Positions 26,378-33,912 of a DNA stretch of 64,000 bases are shown here, in pieces. The notes under the pieces are model-generated. The model searched no databases. It saw nothing but the letters and a program-made list of their open reading frames with translations, and was not told the origin of the DNA. Numbering within the stretch: the first letter of the stretch is position 1; the number at the start of each line of letters is the position of its first letter. Made by a program: the position numbers and the translations under genes. This stretch comes from Chloracidobacterium sp. (GTDB lineage Bacteria > Acidobacteriota > Blastocatellia > Pyrinomonadales > Pyrinomonadaceae), in NCBI GenBank assembly GCA_016712045.1, contig JADJRV010000003.1:238621-302620 (forward strand). The letters are read 5' to 3'.

Positions 26378-26393
26378 TGGCACTTTTTATGCG
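26378..26393 (+). promoter_or_regulatory. probable -24/-12 (sigma-54) promoter for the small-membrane-protein operon
   Basis: TTGGCAC then TTTTTATGCG: the invariant GG (26379-26380) and GC (26391-26392) are exactly ten bases apart. It is 45 bases before the ATG at 26437. A sigma-54-type response regulator is encoded at 30212-31606, which would fit as its activator. Confidence 0.6.
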
Positions 26394-26436
26394 AAATTCG
26401 TGAATTTTGACAAGCCAGTTCTAAGAAAGAGGATCT

Positions 26437-26637
26437 ATGAAAACGGAACATCATGAGTCAACAGGCAGCAACTTTAGTCCGGGAATATTAGTGATAATCC
26501 TTTTTGGTCTTGGAGCAGCCGCATACTTATTCTTTTTTCAAAGAACTTGGGATTCAAGCAACGTATTGCTGATCTTGCTTTTGCTGGCGTGCCCATTAAT
26601 GCATTTGTTTATGCACCGAGGGCATGGCGGGCACTAA
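26437..26637 (+). CDS. DUF2933-like small membrane protein
   Basis: 66 residues with two transmembrane segments (PGILVIILFGLGAAAYLFFF and VLLILLLLACPLMHLFM) and a His-rich end (MHRGHGGH). This matches the pattern of DUF2933 proteins, small membrane proteins found with copper or other metal resistance genes. The terminal His and Met residues may bind metal. It is the first gene of a run of small membrane-protein genes behind two sigma-54-like promoters, and the next gene's ribosome site follows its stop directly. Confidence 0.75.
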   Translation: MKTEHHESTGSNFSPGILVIILFGLGAAAYLFFFQRTWDSSNVLLILLLLACPLMHLFMHRGHGGH

Positions 26638-26671
26638 GGTCCGATGTTTCTACTGTTTGGAGGACAAAATC

Positions 26672-26905
26672 ATGATGTATGGAGATTATGGGTTCTTGGG
26701 AATGCACATGTTGTGGTGGGTCTTTTGGATACTGATCTTGTTCCTGATGTTCGGCTGGTTTGAACCCGTGCCAAAGAAAAGACTCAGGAGAGATTCACCG
26801 TTCGACATACTACAAAAGAGATTTGCTTCGGGTGAGATCACAAACGAGGAATATCAAGAGAAAAAGAGGATTTTGGAAAGCGGCGCAACGACAAACGCAG
26901 CGTAG
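26672..26905 (+). CDS. SHOCT-domain small membrane protein
   Basis: About 77 residues: one transmembrane helix (MLWWVFWILILFLMFGWF) after a Met/His-containing N-terminus, then a C-terminal SHOCT motif (FDILQKRFASGEITNEEYQEKK). SHOCT is a short oligomerisation motif of unknown detailed role. The ATG at 26672, with GGAGG upstream, is chosen over an in-frame start 16 codons earlier. It is probably co-transcribed with the DUF2933-like gene. Confidence 0.8.
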   Translation: MMYGDYGFLGMHMLWWVFWILILFLMFGWFEPVPKKRLRRDSPFDILQKRFASGEITNEEYQEKKRILESGATTNAA

Positions 26906-26948
26906 CCGACACAGATACTCTTAAGAGCGCAAGAGCGGGGAAACACTT

Positions 26949-27044
26949 ATGTTTTTCTACAAAGAACGACTACTTTTCGGAATGCATCTCGAGCTGGTAG
27001 GTGTTTTGCGGGATTCAGACGTTCACGCTATGTGGATGATTTGA
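26949..27044 (+). CDS. possible 31-residue mini-ORF
   Basis: An ATG at 26949 follows GGGGA at good distance and opens 31 codons ending VHAMWMI. It has no transmembrane helix and no recognised family. Its place in a run of small genes on the same strand and its ribosome site are the only support. It may be a leader peptide. Confidence 0.3.
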   Translation: MFFYKERLLFGMHLELVGVLRDSDVHAMWMI

Positions 27045-27080
27045 GTAGGTGCCGAAATTGGCATTGGGGGAGGAGAGAAA

Positions 27081-27344
27081 ATGGGAAGACTATCTTTGTT
27101 CTCATATGTTTGGAAGTGTGTGGCAGGCATGGAAATCGTTTATTTCCTCTGCATATTTGGGGCGTTCGTACTCGAACGAACTGCAAAAGGTACGGAGCTG
27201 CATCATACGTTCTTTGAGACTTTACCGGGCTTTACCTGGATAAGTGTCGGCAGCGTAATACTCGGTGCGGTTTATATGTTCGTTTTTGCAGTTATTTTCG
27301 GCAGCTATATGGTTTGGATGCATAACTCCAGTATCAAGGAGTAG
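27081..27344 (+). CDS. small two- to three-helix membrane protein
   Basis: 87 residues, strongly hydrophobic in two blocks (MEIVYFLCIFGAFVLE and WISVGSVILGAVYMFVFAVIFGSYMVWM). GAGGAGAG stands just before the ATG. I do not recognise the family. It is the third or fourth gene in the row of small envelope genes behind the -24/-12 promoters, with His/Met residues near the membrane borders (ELHHTF, WMHN). Confidence 0.65.
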   Translation: MGRLSLFSYVWKCVAGMEIVYFLCIFGAFVLERTAKGTELHHTFFETLPGFTWISVGSVILGAVYMFVFAVIFGSYMVWMHNSSIKE

Positions 27345-27372
27345 TAGAATCCGACATGTTGAGGTGAAATTG

Positions 27373-27795
27373 ATGAAAGATATACTGATTTTTAAATTCA
27401 TATTTATCGTTGCGGTATTAGGTTTATTCATACTTCCTGTTTTTTCACAAAGCGAAAAGACCATCGGGGTCGATAGTGACGGAGAATTTCACTTTGATTC
27501 ACCAACAAGATTTGGGGGCAAGACAATTGGAAAAGGGATGTATAGGATCTATCAGGTGTCCATTAACGGTGAACATTTCATCATTATTCGAAAAGTCGCG
27601 ATGAAAGGATACAAGAGTATGGCTCCATTGAAGGTTGGTGACGAAGTAGCAAGGTCGAAGTGTGTCGAGGAGGCCGTCGATAATGAAATAAGGAAAACAA
27701 AGATTTTGGTGCGTCGAAATGCGGCGAACGAACGGGTCGCGATGGAAGTCTGGTTTCGCGGCGAAAGGGTCAAGCATATTGTGCCTGGTTCCTAA
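27373..27795 (+). CDS. small secreted protein of unknown function
   Basis: 140 residues from the ATG at 27373 (GAGGTG upstream). A signal peptide ends at PVFSQ; the rest is a small beta-rich soluble domain with one Cys (RSKCVEE). An in-frame opening 36 codons earlier lies inside the previous gene and lacks a ribosome site. No family is recognised. Context puts it in the metal-linked small-gene operon, so a periplasmic role is likely. Confidence 0.65.
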   Translation: MKDILIFKFIFIVAVLGLFILPVFSQSEKTIGVDSDGEFHFDSPTRFGGKTIGKGMYRIYQVSINGEHFIIIRKVAMKGYKSMAPLKVGDEVARSKCVEEAVDNEIRKTKILVRRNAANERVAMEVWFRGERVKHIVPGS

Positions 27796-27864
27796 GACAG
27801 TCAAGAAAAATCCCGGCGAGATTACATCATTAGGTAATACTAGACTAGTGGTCTAAACAAAAAA

Positions 27865-28083
27865 ATGAAACTATCAAAAATAATACATTTCCTTAATGTC
27901 CTTGTGGGGTTTGCAGGTGTTGCAACTGCAATCGCCGGAGTTGTGGCGGGAAATAGCCTTTTGATTGGCATTACGCGAGAACACTTTCTCCTATGTTCAG
28001 GCGTACTTATGCTCATCGCGATCTGGCTCTCGGTGAACACTGTCCATCACGTCATGCTTGAGAATAAGGGCGAGATCGTCTAG
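27865..28083 (+). CDS. two-helix membrane protein
   Basis: 72 residues with two transmembrane helices (VGFAGVATAIAGVVAG and LCSGVLMLIAIWLSV) and a short polar tail containing VHHVM. The family is unknown. It is followed after 22 bases by the broken ATPase gene with its own ribosome site, and is probably co-transcribed. Confidence 0.65.
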   Translation: MKLSKIIHFLNVLVGFAGVATAIAGVVAGNSLLIGITREHFLLCSGVLMLIAIWLSVNTVHHVMLENKGEIV

Positions 28084-28105
28084 GACTTCATAGGAGAGTA
28101 CCCGT

Positions 28106-28658
28106 GTGAGCAAAAGTGCCCCCGGTCGTGGAAGCCCAACGAATTGGTATGTCGTTACCGGAGGCCCAAGCTCCGGCAAAACAACGACGGTCAATTTACT
28201 GGCTACGCGTGGATACAAAACCACTATCGAACATGCCCGGCATTATCTTGACACCCAACGCCGGTGGCAAGACTGTAAAGGAGGTTAGAGACAACCAGAC
28301 GAGGTTTCAACTCGGCGTTCTCGATATGCAGATCGAACAGGAAGCGGACCTTTCACCGGATGAAGTAGTTTTTCTTGACAGAGCGATTCCCGATGCGTTG
28401 GCGTACTGCCGCTTTCTGAACCTTCCCCCGGATAAAAAGCTAATCAATGCAATACACACGGCGTCGTATAAAAAGATATTTATTCTCGATAAACTAGCTT
28501 TGGTCAAGGACTATGCACGAACTGAGGATGCGGCGGCGCAGAAAAGGATCCACGAGTTGATTACCGATGTTTATGAGTCGTTGCCGTTTCCGGTTATCCA
28601 CGTTCCGATACTGCCGCCGGAAGAACGTGTTGACTATATCCTTAAAAGACTTAAGTGA
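28106..28658 (+). pseudogene. AAA-type nucleoside-triphosphatase (NadR/kinase-like), frameshifted
   Basis: Starts at a GTG (28106) with AGGAG upstream. The first 45 codons give WYVVTGGPSSGKTT, a P-loop, and EHARHYLDT. One extra base near 28252 (CAA-C-GCC) then forces the next frame, which continues GGKTVKEVRDNQTRFQ, VVFLDRAIPDALAYCRFL and a C-terminal helix to 28658. Joined, it makes about 183 residues resembling the AAA_28 / NadR-like P-loop kinases (predicted ATP-dependent small-molecule kinases). The first frame alone stops at 28288. Its 3' end is followed by a convergent CDF remnant. Confidence 0.8.
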
Positions 28659-28689
28659 AAGTAACAAGAAAAAAATGTCATAGAGGCGG

Positions 28690-28955
28690 TTCGTTCGGGT
28701 TTCAGATTTCGAAACCGCATCACATAAAACGCATCGCGATATAGCTTTTGCCACGGAACCGGACGCAAGCCGCCATAGGATGATCGCGTCTGACGAACCC
28801 TCGATAACCGAAACAACCCCAAAACCCAAGAGAGCAATACTTCCAGCAATGATCCCATCTCCAACGGCAATGACCCCTTCGAGCGAATTCCAGCCGATTG
28901 TTAGATAGGCTAGCAAAAGACCTCGACGCTCGACGTCAATTCGCGGATCGTTCAC
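28690..28955 (-). pseudogene. N-terminal remnant of a CDF-type cation transporter
   Basis: From a GTG at 28955 the frame reads ERRGLLLAYLTIGWNSLEGV, then GSIALLGFGVVSVIEGSSDA and ILWRLASG, the first three helices of a CDF-type transporter with SVIEGSSD in the metal-site position. After about residue 75 the similarity ends and the frame runs into unrelated sequence opposite the ATPase gene. The fourth to sixth helices are missing. It looks like a truncated copy left by a deletion. Confidence 0.6.
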
Positions 28956-29086
28956 ACTTTTGCTTTTAACGGCGCATTCATAGATTAGTCTTCTTGATTT
29001 CGGCGTTGTTCGTACATTGCTAACAAAAACAAGGCAGCTCTAAATTCAAACGTTTGGGTATTTTGGGTATAGGTCCAGATCTGCCA

Positions 29087-30211
29087 TCAAGTGCTTGCCG
29101 CTGGGTCAAGAGGAATAGTCAGTGAAAAAGTGGTTAGATGGGTAGTACATTTTGCCGTTAAGTGCCCGCCATGTTGAGTAGCGATTTTATGGGCAATTGA
29201 AAGTCCGAGTCCTACCCCTTTATCCTTTGTCGTGTAGAACGGGTCGAAGATCTTTGAGAGATTTGATGGGTCAATGCCGGAACCCGAATCGGTGACCTCG
29301 ACAACAAAATTATTGTCTTCCTGAAAAGTTCTAAACGTAATGGTCTGTTCTGCTCCGTTTGACTGGGACATGGCTTGCAGAGCGTTGATCGCAAGATTTA
29401 GTACAACCTGCTTTATCTGCTCCGCATCGACAAGAATCAGCGGAATATTATTCTGCAAATCTCTAATGACTGCAACCGACTGTGACGAAGCCTCGTTCTC
29501 GATCAAACCTGTGATTGAGTCCACGATTTCGTTAAGATCAGTTGGAGTTTTAGACGGTGCGTTGGGTCGTGCGAATCGTAGAAACTCACCCACCAGCCGA
29601 TCTAACCTATCTATTTCACCTTTTGCAAGACCAACGAACTCACGCCGAGGACTGTCAACCATTAGCTCGTCCTCTAATATTTCGATGGCTCCTTTTATCG
29701 ACGCCAGCGGGTTTCGGACCTCATGAACGATGCCGGCCGAAAGTTCTCCAAGCGACGCCAGTTTCTCTGCTTGGAGCAGCTGTTGAAAGGTTGTTTGCAG
29801 CTCGTCGTAAGCTTTTCTCTTTTCCTCCGCATTTCTTTCAGCCCGTTCCCTGGATTTTCGGAGTCGGTCGCCCAGAGCTCCCATTATTCCGCCAACGAGA
29901 TTGAAGATAACTATCTCGGCATATTGATTTATAGAATAATCAAAGTGCCCATGCTGCCAGTGTAAATAAATATGCGGGGAGTAAATGATGGTTGTAAAAA
30001 GAGATGCCGCGAGCCCGCCTCTAAGACCAAATATCAAAGCGGCAGCTATGATCGGTACGTAGTAGATCCGCTGATATATCTCGTGCCAAACGATCTGATC
30101 GGTAGGCGTGAGAAAGTGAAGGACCGTAATGAGGATGATCACCACGGCAATGACGATCCATACATACAGGCGGTTTCGAGAGGAGATGATATTGAAGGTC
30201 TGCGTATCCAT
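29087..30211 (-). CDS. sensor histidine kinase, membrane-bound, NtrB-like
   Basis: 374 residues. The N-terminus holds about four transmembrane helices (VWIVIAVVIILITVLHF to VIFNLVGGIMGALGD) with only short loops, so the signal is probably sensed within the membrane or by a partner. A coiled linker (ERNAEEKRKAYDELQ) leads to the H box (GIVHEVRNPLASIKG), the N box (NLAINALQAM) and the G boxes (DSGSGIDPS, GVGLGLSI). It should phosphorylate the sigma-54-type regulator whose gene ends one base before its start. Since the pair sits between metal genes, a metal or envelope-stress signal is likely, as for ZraSR, but this is inference. Confidence 0.92.
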   Translation of the reverse strand: MDTQTFNIISSRNRLYVWIVIAVVIILITVLHFLTPTDQIVWHEIYQRIYYVPIIAAALIFGLRGGLAASLFTTIIYSPHIYLHWQHGHFDYSINQYAEIVIFNLVGGIMGALGDRLRKSRERAERNAEEKRKAYDELQTTFQQLLQAEKLASLGELSAGIVHEVRNPLASIKGAIEILEDELMVDSPRREFVGLAKGEIDRLDRLVGEFLRFARPNAPSKTPTDLNEIVDSITGLIENEASSQSVAVIRDLQNNIPLILVDAEQIKQVVLNLAINALQAMSQSNGAEQTITFRTFQEDNNFVVEVTDSGSGIDPSNLSKIFDPFYTTKDKGVGLGLSIAHKIATQHGGHLTAKCTTHLTTFSLTIPLDPAAST

Positions 30212-31606
30212 CTAGTCGTCCGAAATGCTGGAACCCGACTCGTCTAAATCGTACTTCTGAATCCGATATATAAGTGCGCTTCGAGTAATACCTAAATATT
30301 TTGATGTTTGTGACTGATTTCCGCCATGCCTGAGAAGCGAGCTACGTATGATTTCCCGTTCTAAGGCTTCTAGATTTATCGGCTCGGACGGGAGTTCAAA
30401 CCACAATTCCCCTTTTGTCGACGATGGGTTTTTCACGGTTTCGGGGACGTCGGTCAGAGTCAAAGTATCGCCATCGGAAAGGACCACCATTCTTTCTACC
30501 AGATTCTCCAGTTCGCGAACGTTGCCCATCCACGGATAATCAAAAAACACCTTGAACACCTCGCGGGCTATCTTTGGCGGTCTCATACCATGTTTCGAAG
30601 CGGATCGGATGACAAAATGTTCGGTCAGGACCGGCAGATCCTCACGGCGTTCACGCAGCGGTGGAATCGTGATGGGAACGACCGCTAGCCGGTAGTAAAG
30701 ATCCTCGCGGAAGGCGTTTTCTTTTATAGGTTCAGGCAGGTTCTCGTTGCTGGCGGCAATTATTCGAGCATCTACCTTACGCGGGATGTTCTCGCCAAGC
30801 CGTGTCACTTCCTGCTCCTGTAAAACCCTCAATAGCCGTGTTTGAGACTGGAGAGGCATGGCACTTATTTCATCAAGGAATAAGGTGCCGCCGTTAGCTT
30901 CCTCAAATTTACCCGTCGATTCGTGGGCCGCACCGGTGAAAGCTCCTTTCTTATATCCAAATAGCTCCGCTTCGATTAGTGTTTCGGGTATGGCGGCGCA
31001 GTTGATAGCAACAAAGGGATTGTTTTTGCGCGTGCCGGAAAAGTGTATTCCTTTCGCGATCAATTCCTTCCCGGTTCCCGTTTCGCCTTCGATCAAAACT
31101 GTGACGTTTGTTTTGGACACCCTCTCAACCAGGTCAAAAACCTGAAGCATCTTCTCAGATGTTCCGATAACGTTCTCGATTCGAAAGTCTTCGTGAATCT
31201 GCCGTCTCAGCCTTCTATTTTCCGCTAGGGCATGGCCGTATTTTAGAGCTTTCTCGACTGTAAGCAGGATCTCCTGTCGATTAAAGGGCTTGGTAATAAA
31301 ATCAAAAGCCCCACCGCGCATCGCTTCTACCGCCGTATCGACATCTCCAAAAGCTGTAATAACAATGATCGGTATTTCGCTGTTGATCGCCGTTGCTTGG
31401 CTGACAAGCTGCGACCCCGTCATCTTCGGCATTCGCCAATCCGTGATGACGCAGTCAAAATCTTCTGCTGAATACGATTTTAACGCTTCCCTGCCGTCAC
31501 CCTCGCTCACGACAGAATGCCCGGCCTCGGAAAGCTGGAATTCAAGGACGCGGCGCAAGGAATCATCATCATCGACGAGCAAGATTTTGGCGTTCGCTTC
31601 TTTCAT
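30212..31606 (-). CDS. sigma-54-dependent response regulator (NtrC/ZraR/AtoC type)
   Basis: 464 residues: a receiver domain (DDDDSLRR acid pocket, phospho-Asp in DCVITDWRMPKM near residue 55), an AAA+ domain (Walker A GETGTGKE, the sigma-54 contact loop GAFTGA, Walker B GGTLFLDE), and a C-terminal Fis-type helix-turn-helix (GGNQSQTSKYLGITRSALIYR). It should oligomerise when phosphorylated and open sigma-54 promoters. Two -24/-12 elements at 26.35-26.39 kb are likely targets. Its gene follows the second DUF4198 gene by 7 bases, so it may be read from the MerR-controlled operon upstream. Confidence 0.94.
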   Translation of the reverse strand: MKEANAKILLVDDDDSLRRVLEFQLSEAGHSVVSEGDGREALKSYSAEDFDCVITDWRMPKMTGSQLVSQATAINSEIPIIVITAFGDVDTAVEAMRGGAFDFITKPFNRQEILLTVEKALKYGHALAENRRLRRQIHEDFRIENVIGTSEKMLQVFDLVERVSKTNVTVLIEGETGTGKELIAKGIHFSGTRKNNPFVAINCAAIPETLIEAELFGYKKGAFTGAAHESTGKFEEANGGTLFLDEISAMPLQSQTRLLRVLQEQEVTRLGENIPRKVDARIIAASNENLPEPIKENAFREDLYYRLAVVPITIPPLRERREDLPVLTEHFVIRSASKHGMRPPKIAREVFKVFFDYPWMGNVRELENLVERMVVLSDGDTLTLTDVPETVKNPSSTKGELWFELPSEPINLEALEREIIRSSLLRHGGNQSQTSKYLGITRSALIYRIQKYDLDESGSSISDD

Positions 31607-31613
31607 TTTTAGA

Positions 31614-32420
31614 TCATTTCATCTCAAAAGTAAGCGTTGTCCATTTTGATTCGTAATTTAGGTTTGGATCGGCGAGTTTGCTCATGTTGATAAACTTGAC
31701 ATACCACTTCCCTGATCCGTCGAGTTTCAACTTCACAATGCCCTTCGCGTCGCTTCTGAGTTCTGGTGACGTTTTGATCTTTCCGCTTTCCTCGCGACCG
31801 GCGAGAACGACTTGATCCGCGAGTGGCTTCCCGTCCTTCAGGCACAGGACTTCCATCGTGTCACCCTTTTTAAGCTTGTAAGGATTCTGCTGCGGGACGA
31901 GTTCTACCGGATAGCCCAGAACGGTCTTGTAATCATCCGTTTGCTTTTTGCCGACTTGCAAGATCGCTTTGACGTGCTTGGCGTAACGCTCCTTGGCGTC
32001 CTTTTCGAGCTCACCCGTCTTGCGGCGTTCTTCCAAGGTATCGGGCAGGCCGTCTTCGCGAAGATACTCATTAAAATCCGCCGCTTTTAGAGCGATCTCG
32101 CGTGACTTAGTTGAAAGCCCGACGACATAGGTCCCCGCCGCGCCGGTTGTCAGGTTCAGAAATGCGGTCGTTTCGTCTTTGGTAAGATCGGCCTCCACCG
32201 GATGCACACGATTTCCACTCGACACGACACTCACATCGTTCAGCCGCGCGAATGTAACCGCTCCCTCGCTCGCCAGAAACGTTCCGTTCATTACCTTGAC
32301 GGTAAATTTTGAATTCGGCTTTAGAAAAAAGCTGTCCGTTTTGAGAAACAGATCATGCGCGAAAATTGACGCGACCAGCGACAGCGATAAGATAAATACA
32401 AAGATTGTTTGTTTTTTCAT
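31614..32420 (-). CDS. DUF4198 periplasmic protein, copy 2
   Basis: About 268 residues with a signal peptide (IFVFILSLSLVASIFAHD) followed directly by AHDLFLKTDSF, the usual start of DUF4198 domains, whose N-terminal His after processing is a potential copper ligand. The fold is a beta-sandwich (GNRVHPVEADLTKDETT; KWYVKFINMSKLADPN). The family is linked to nickel or copper handling in some bacteria but lacks a proven reaction. GAGGAGA precedes the ATG at 32420. It is a tandem paralogue of 32434-33246. Confidence 0.85.
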   Translation of the reverse strand: MKKQTIFVFILSLSLVASIFAHDLFLKTDSFFLKPNSKFTVKVMNGTFLASEGAVTFARLNDVSVVSSGNRVHPVEADLTKDETTAFLNLTTGAAGTYVVGLSTKSREIALKAADFNEYLREDGLPDTLEERRKTGELEKDAKERYAKHVKAILQVGKKQTDDYKTVLGYPVELVPQQNPYKLKKGDTMEVLCLKDGKPLADQVVLAGREESGKIKTSPELRSDAKGIVKLKLDGSGKWYVKFINMSKLADPNLNYESKWTTLTFEMK

Positions 32421-32433
32421 TTCGATCTCCTCT

Positions 32434-33246
32434 CTACTTGATTTCAAAAGTGAGCGTTGCCCATTTAGATTCGTAGTTCAGCTTGGGGTCATCTATCTTT
32501 ACCATATTGATAAATTTGGCGTACCACTTGCCTGCGGCGTTGAGTTTCACTTTGATCATGCCGTCCTTGTCGGTGCGGGCGCTGGTTTCGCCCAGCATTT
32601 TGCCGTCGGCCTCATATCCGGTTGTGACGATCTGGCCGGCGAGCGGTTTGCCATCCTTAAGGCATAAAATATCCAGCGAACTTCCTCTCTTCAGCTTGTA
32701 AGGATTTTGCTGAGGTACCATTTCGACGGCATAGCCAAGGATCGTATTGTAATTATCGGTTGCTTTATTGCCCGCCTGAAAGATCGTTTTGACATATTTC
32801 GAATAACGGTAACGGGCGTCCTTATCGAGCTCGCCGTCACGCGTTCGGGCCTCTAAAATATCGGGAATGCCTTCGGCCGGCAAATACTTGTTAAACTCAG
32901 CCGCCGGGAGCGCGCTTTCGCGCCACATCGTCGATAGACCGGCAATGTAGTTCCCAGCCTCTGTCGGCGTAACGTTCAAAAAGGCCGTGGTTTCGTTTTT
33001 TGTAAGGTTTGCCTCAACCGGGTGTGAAACCGCCCCGGACGGCGAAACGACACTCATATCCGTTAAACGCGCAAACGTAACCGCGCCTTCGCTTTTCTGA
33101 AACGTGCCATTCATAACGCTGATCGAAATCTTCTGGTTGACCTTTACGAAATAGCTGTCGAGCTTGAAAAACAGATCGTGACCGAACACTGGTAATGACA
33201 GCAGCAAGCTGATCAGGAAAAGGGCTGTAATTTTTTTCGTTTTCAT
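32434..33246 (-). CDS. DUF4198 periplasmic protein, copy 1
   Basis: About 270 residues, a signal peptide (ALFLISLLLSLPVFG) then GHDLFFKLDSYF. It shares most of its sequence pattern with the next gene (GAVTFARLTDMSV, SHPVEANLTKNETTAFLNV, KWYAKFINMVKIDDPK), so the pair arose by duplication. The start at 33246 is preferred over 33327, which would lie within the methyltransferase gene. Third in the operon after the Cu(I)-ATPase and methyltransferase. Confidence 0.85.
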   Translation of the reverse strand: MKTKKITALFLISLLLSLPVFGHDLFFKLDSYFVKVNQKISISVMNGTFQKSEGAVTFARLTDMSVVSPSGAVSHPVEANLTKNETTAFLNVTPTEAGNYIAGLSTMWRESALPAAEFNKYLPAEGIPDILEARTRDGELDKDARYRYSKYVKTIFQAGNKATDNYNTILGYAVEMVPQQNPYKLKRGSSLDILCLKDGKPLAGQIVTTGYEADGKMLGETSARTDKDGMIKVKLNAAGKWYAKFINMVKIDDPKLNYESKWATLTFEIK

Positions 33247-33253
33247 AATTCTC

Positions 33254-33907
33254 CTATTGTGTCTTGCCGCATCGGTGCAGGCGAATTGTTCCAAACAAGG
33301 TGTTGAAAGAACGGGTCTCTTCGACATTTACAAATCCCGCTTCCGTCAGCAATACTGGGAGCCTGCCGGCGAAGCTGTCCTCAGTCGTTTCGAATCCGTC
33401 GAGAAGTTGAATAAAACGGGACGAAAGCTTCATCAACTGATTTGCGGGTAGACCCCAATCCGCCACATGAAATTCGCCGTCTGGTTTGAGAACGCGGGCC
33501 ACTTCGCCCATGGTTTTGAGTTTATTTTCTCGGGTTAGGTGGTGAAAAAACAAACTCGAAATAACGCGATCAAAGGACTCGTACTGGTACGGCAGATCAA
33601 ACGACATGCCTTCGTCGACTTGAATCTCCAGACCGGCGGATCTGGCCTTCTTTTTGGCTATTGCCAAAATCTTGCCGTCGCCGTCAATCCCGACTACTTC
33701 CGCGAGCGGTTGATCTTGTTTCAAAAGAAGCGTAAGCGTCGCCGTGCCGCAAGCAAGATCGAGAACGCGATGATTGACTTCAATGCTGGCTTGTTCCACT
33801 AGAGCCTTTTTGAAAACGCCGTCTCGCGTAGTCAACCGCACAACCGGGTCATAAAAAGGTGTTAGCCAATCATAGCTCAATGCCGGGATGTATCTATCAT
33901 TTTTCAT
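33254..33907 (-). CDS. class I SAM-dependent methyltransferase (UbiE-like)
   Basis: 217 residues with the Rossmann-fold motif I VLDLACGTATLTLLL near residue 50, acidic loop VVGIDGDG, and post-motif FDRVISSLFFHHL. The N-terminal YDWLTPFYDPVVRLTTRD matches UbiE-like enzymes that methylate small lipids or metalloids. It sits 5 bases from the ATPase stop in a metal operon. Methylation of a metalloid or of a lipid is conceivable, but no arsenite-type Cys triad is visible, so the substrate is unknown. Confidence 0.88.
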   Translation of the reverse strand: MKNDRYIPALSYDWLTPFYDPVVRLTTRDGVFKKALVEQASIEVNHRVLDLACGTATLTLLLKQDQPLAEVVGIDGDGKILAIAKKKARSAGLEIQVDEGMSFDLPYQYESFDRVISSLFFHHLTRENKLKTMGEVARVLKPDGEFHVADWGLPANQLMKLSSRFIQLLDGFETTEDSFAGRLPVLLTEAGFVNVEETRSFNTLFGTIRLHRCGKTQ

Positions 33908-33912
33908 GCTGT

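Noticed and set aside
28494..28689. C-terminal part of the minus-strand frame opposite the ATPase
   Set aside because: After the third helix it has no CDF similarity and is only the antisense of the ATPase gene.
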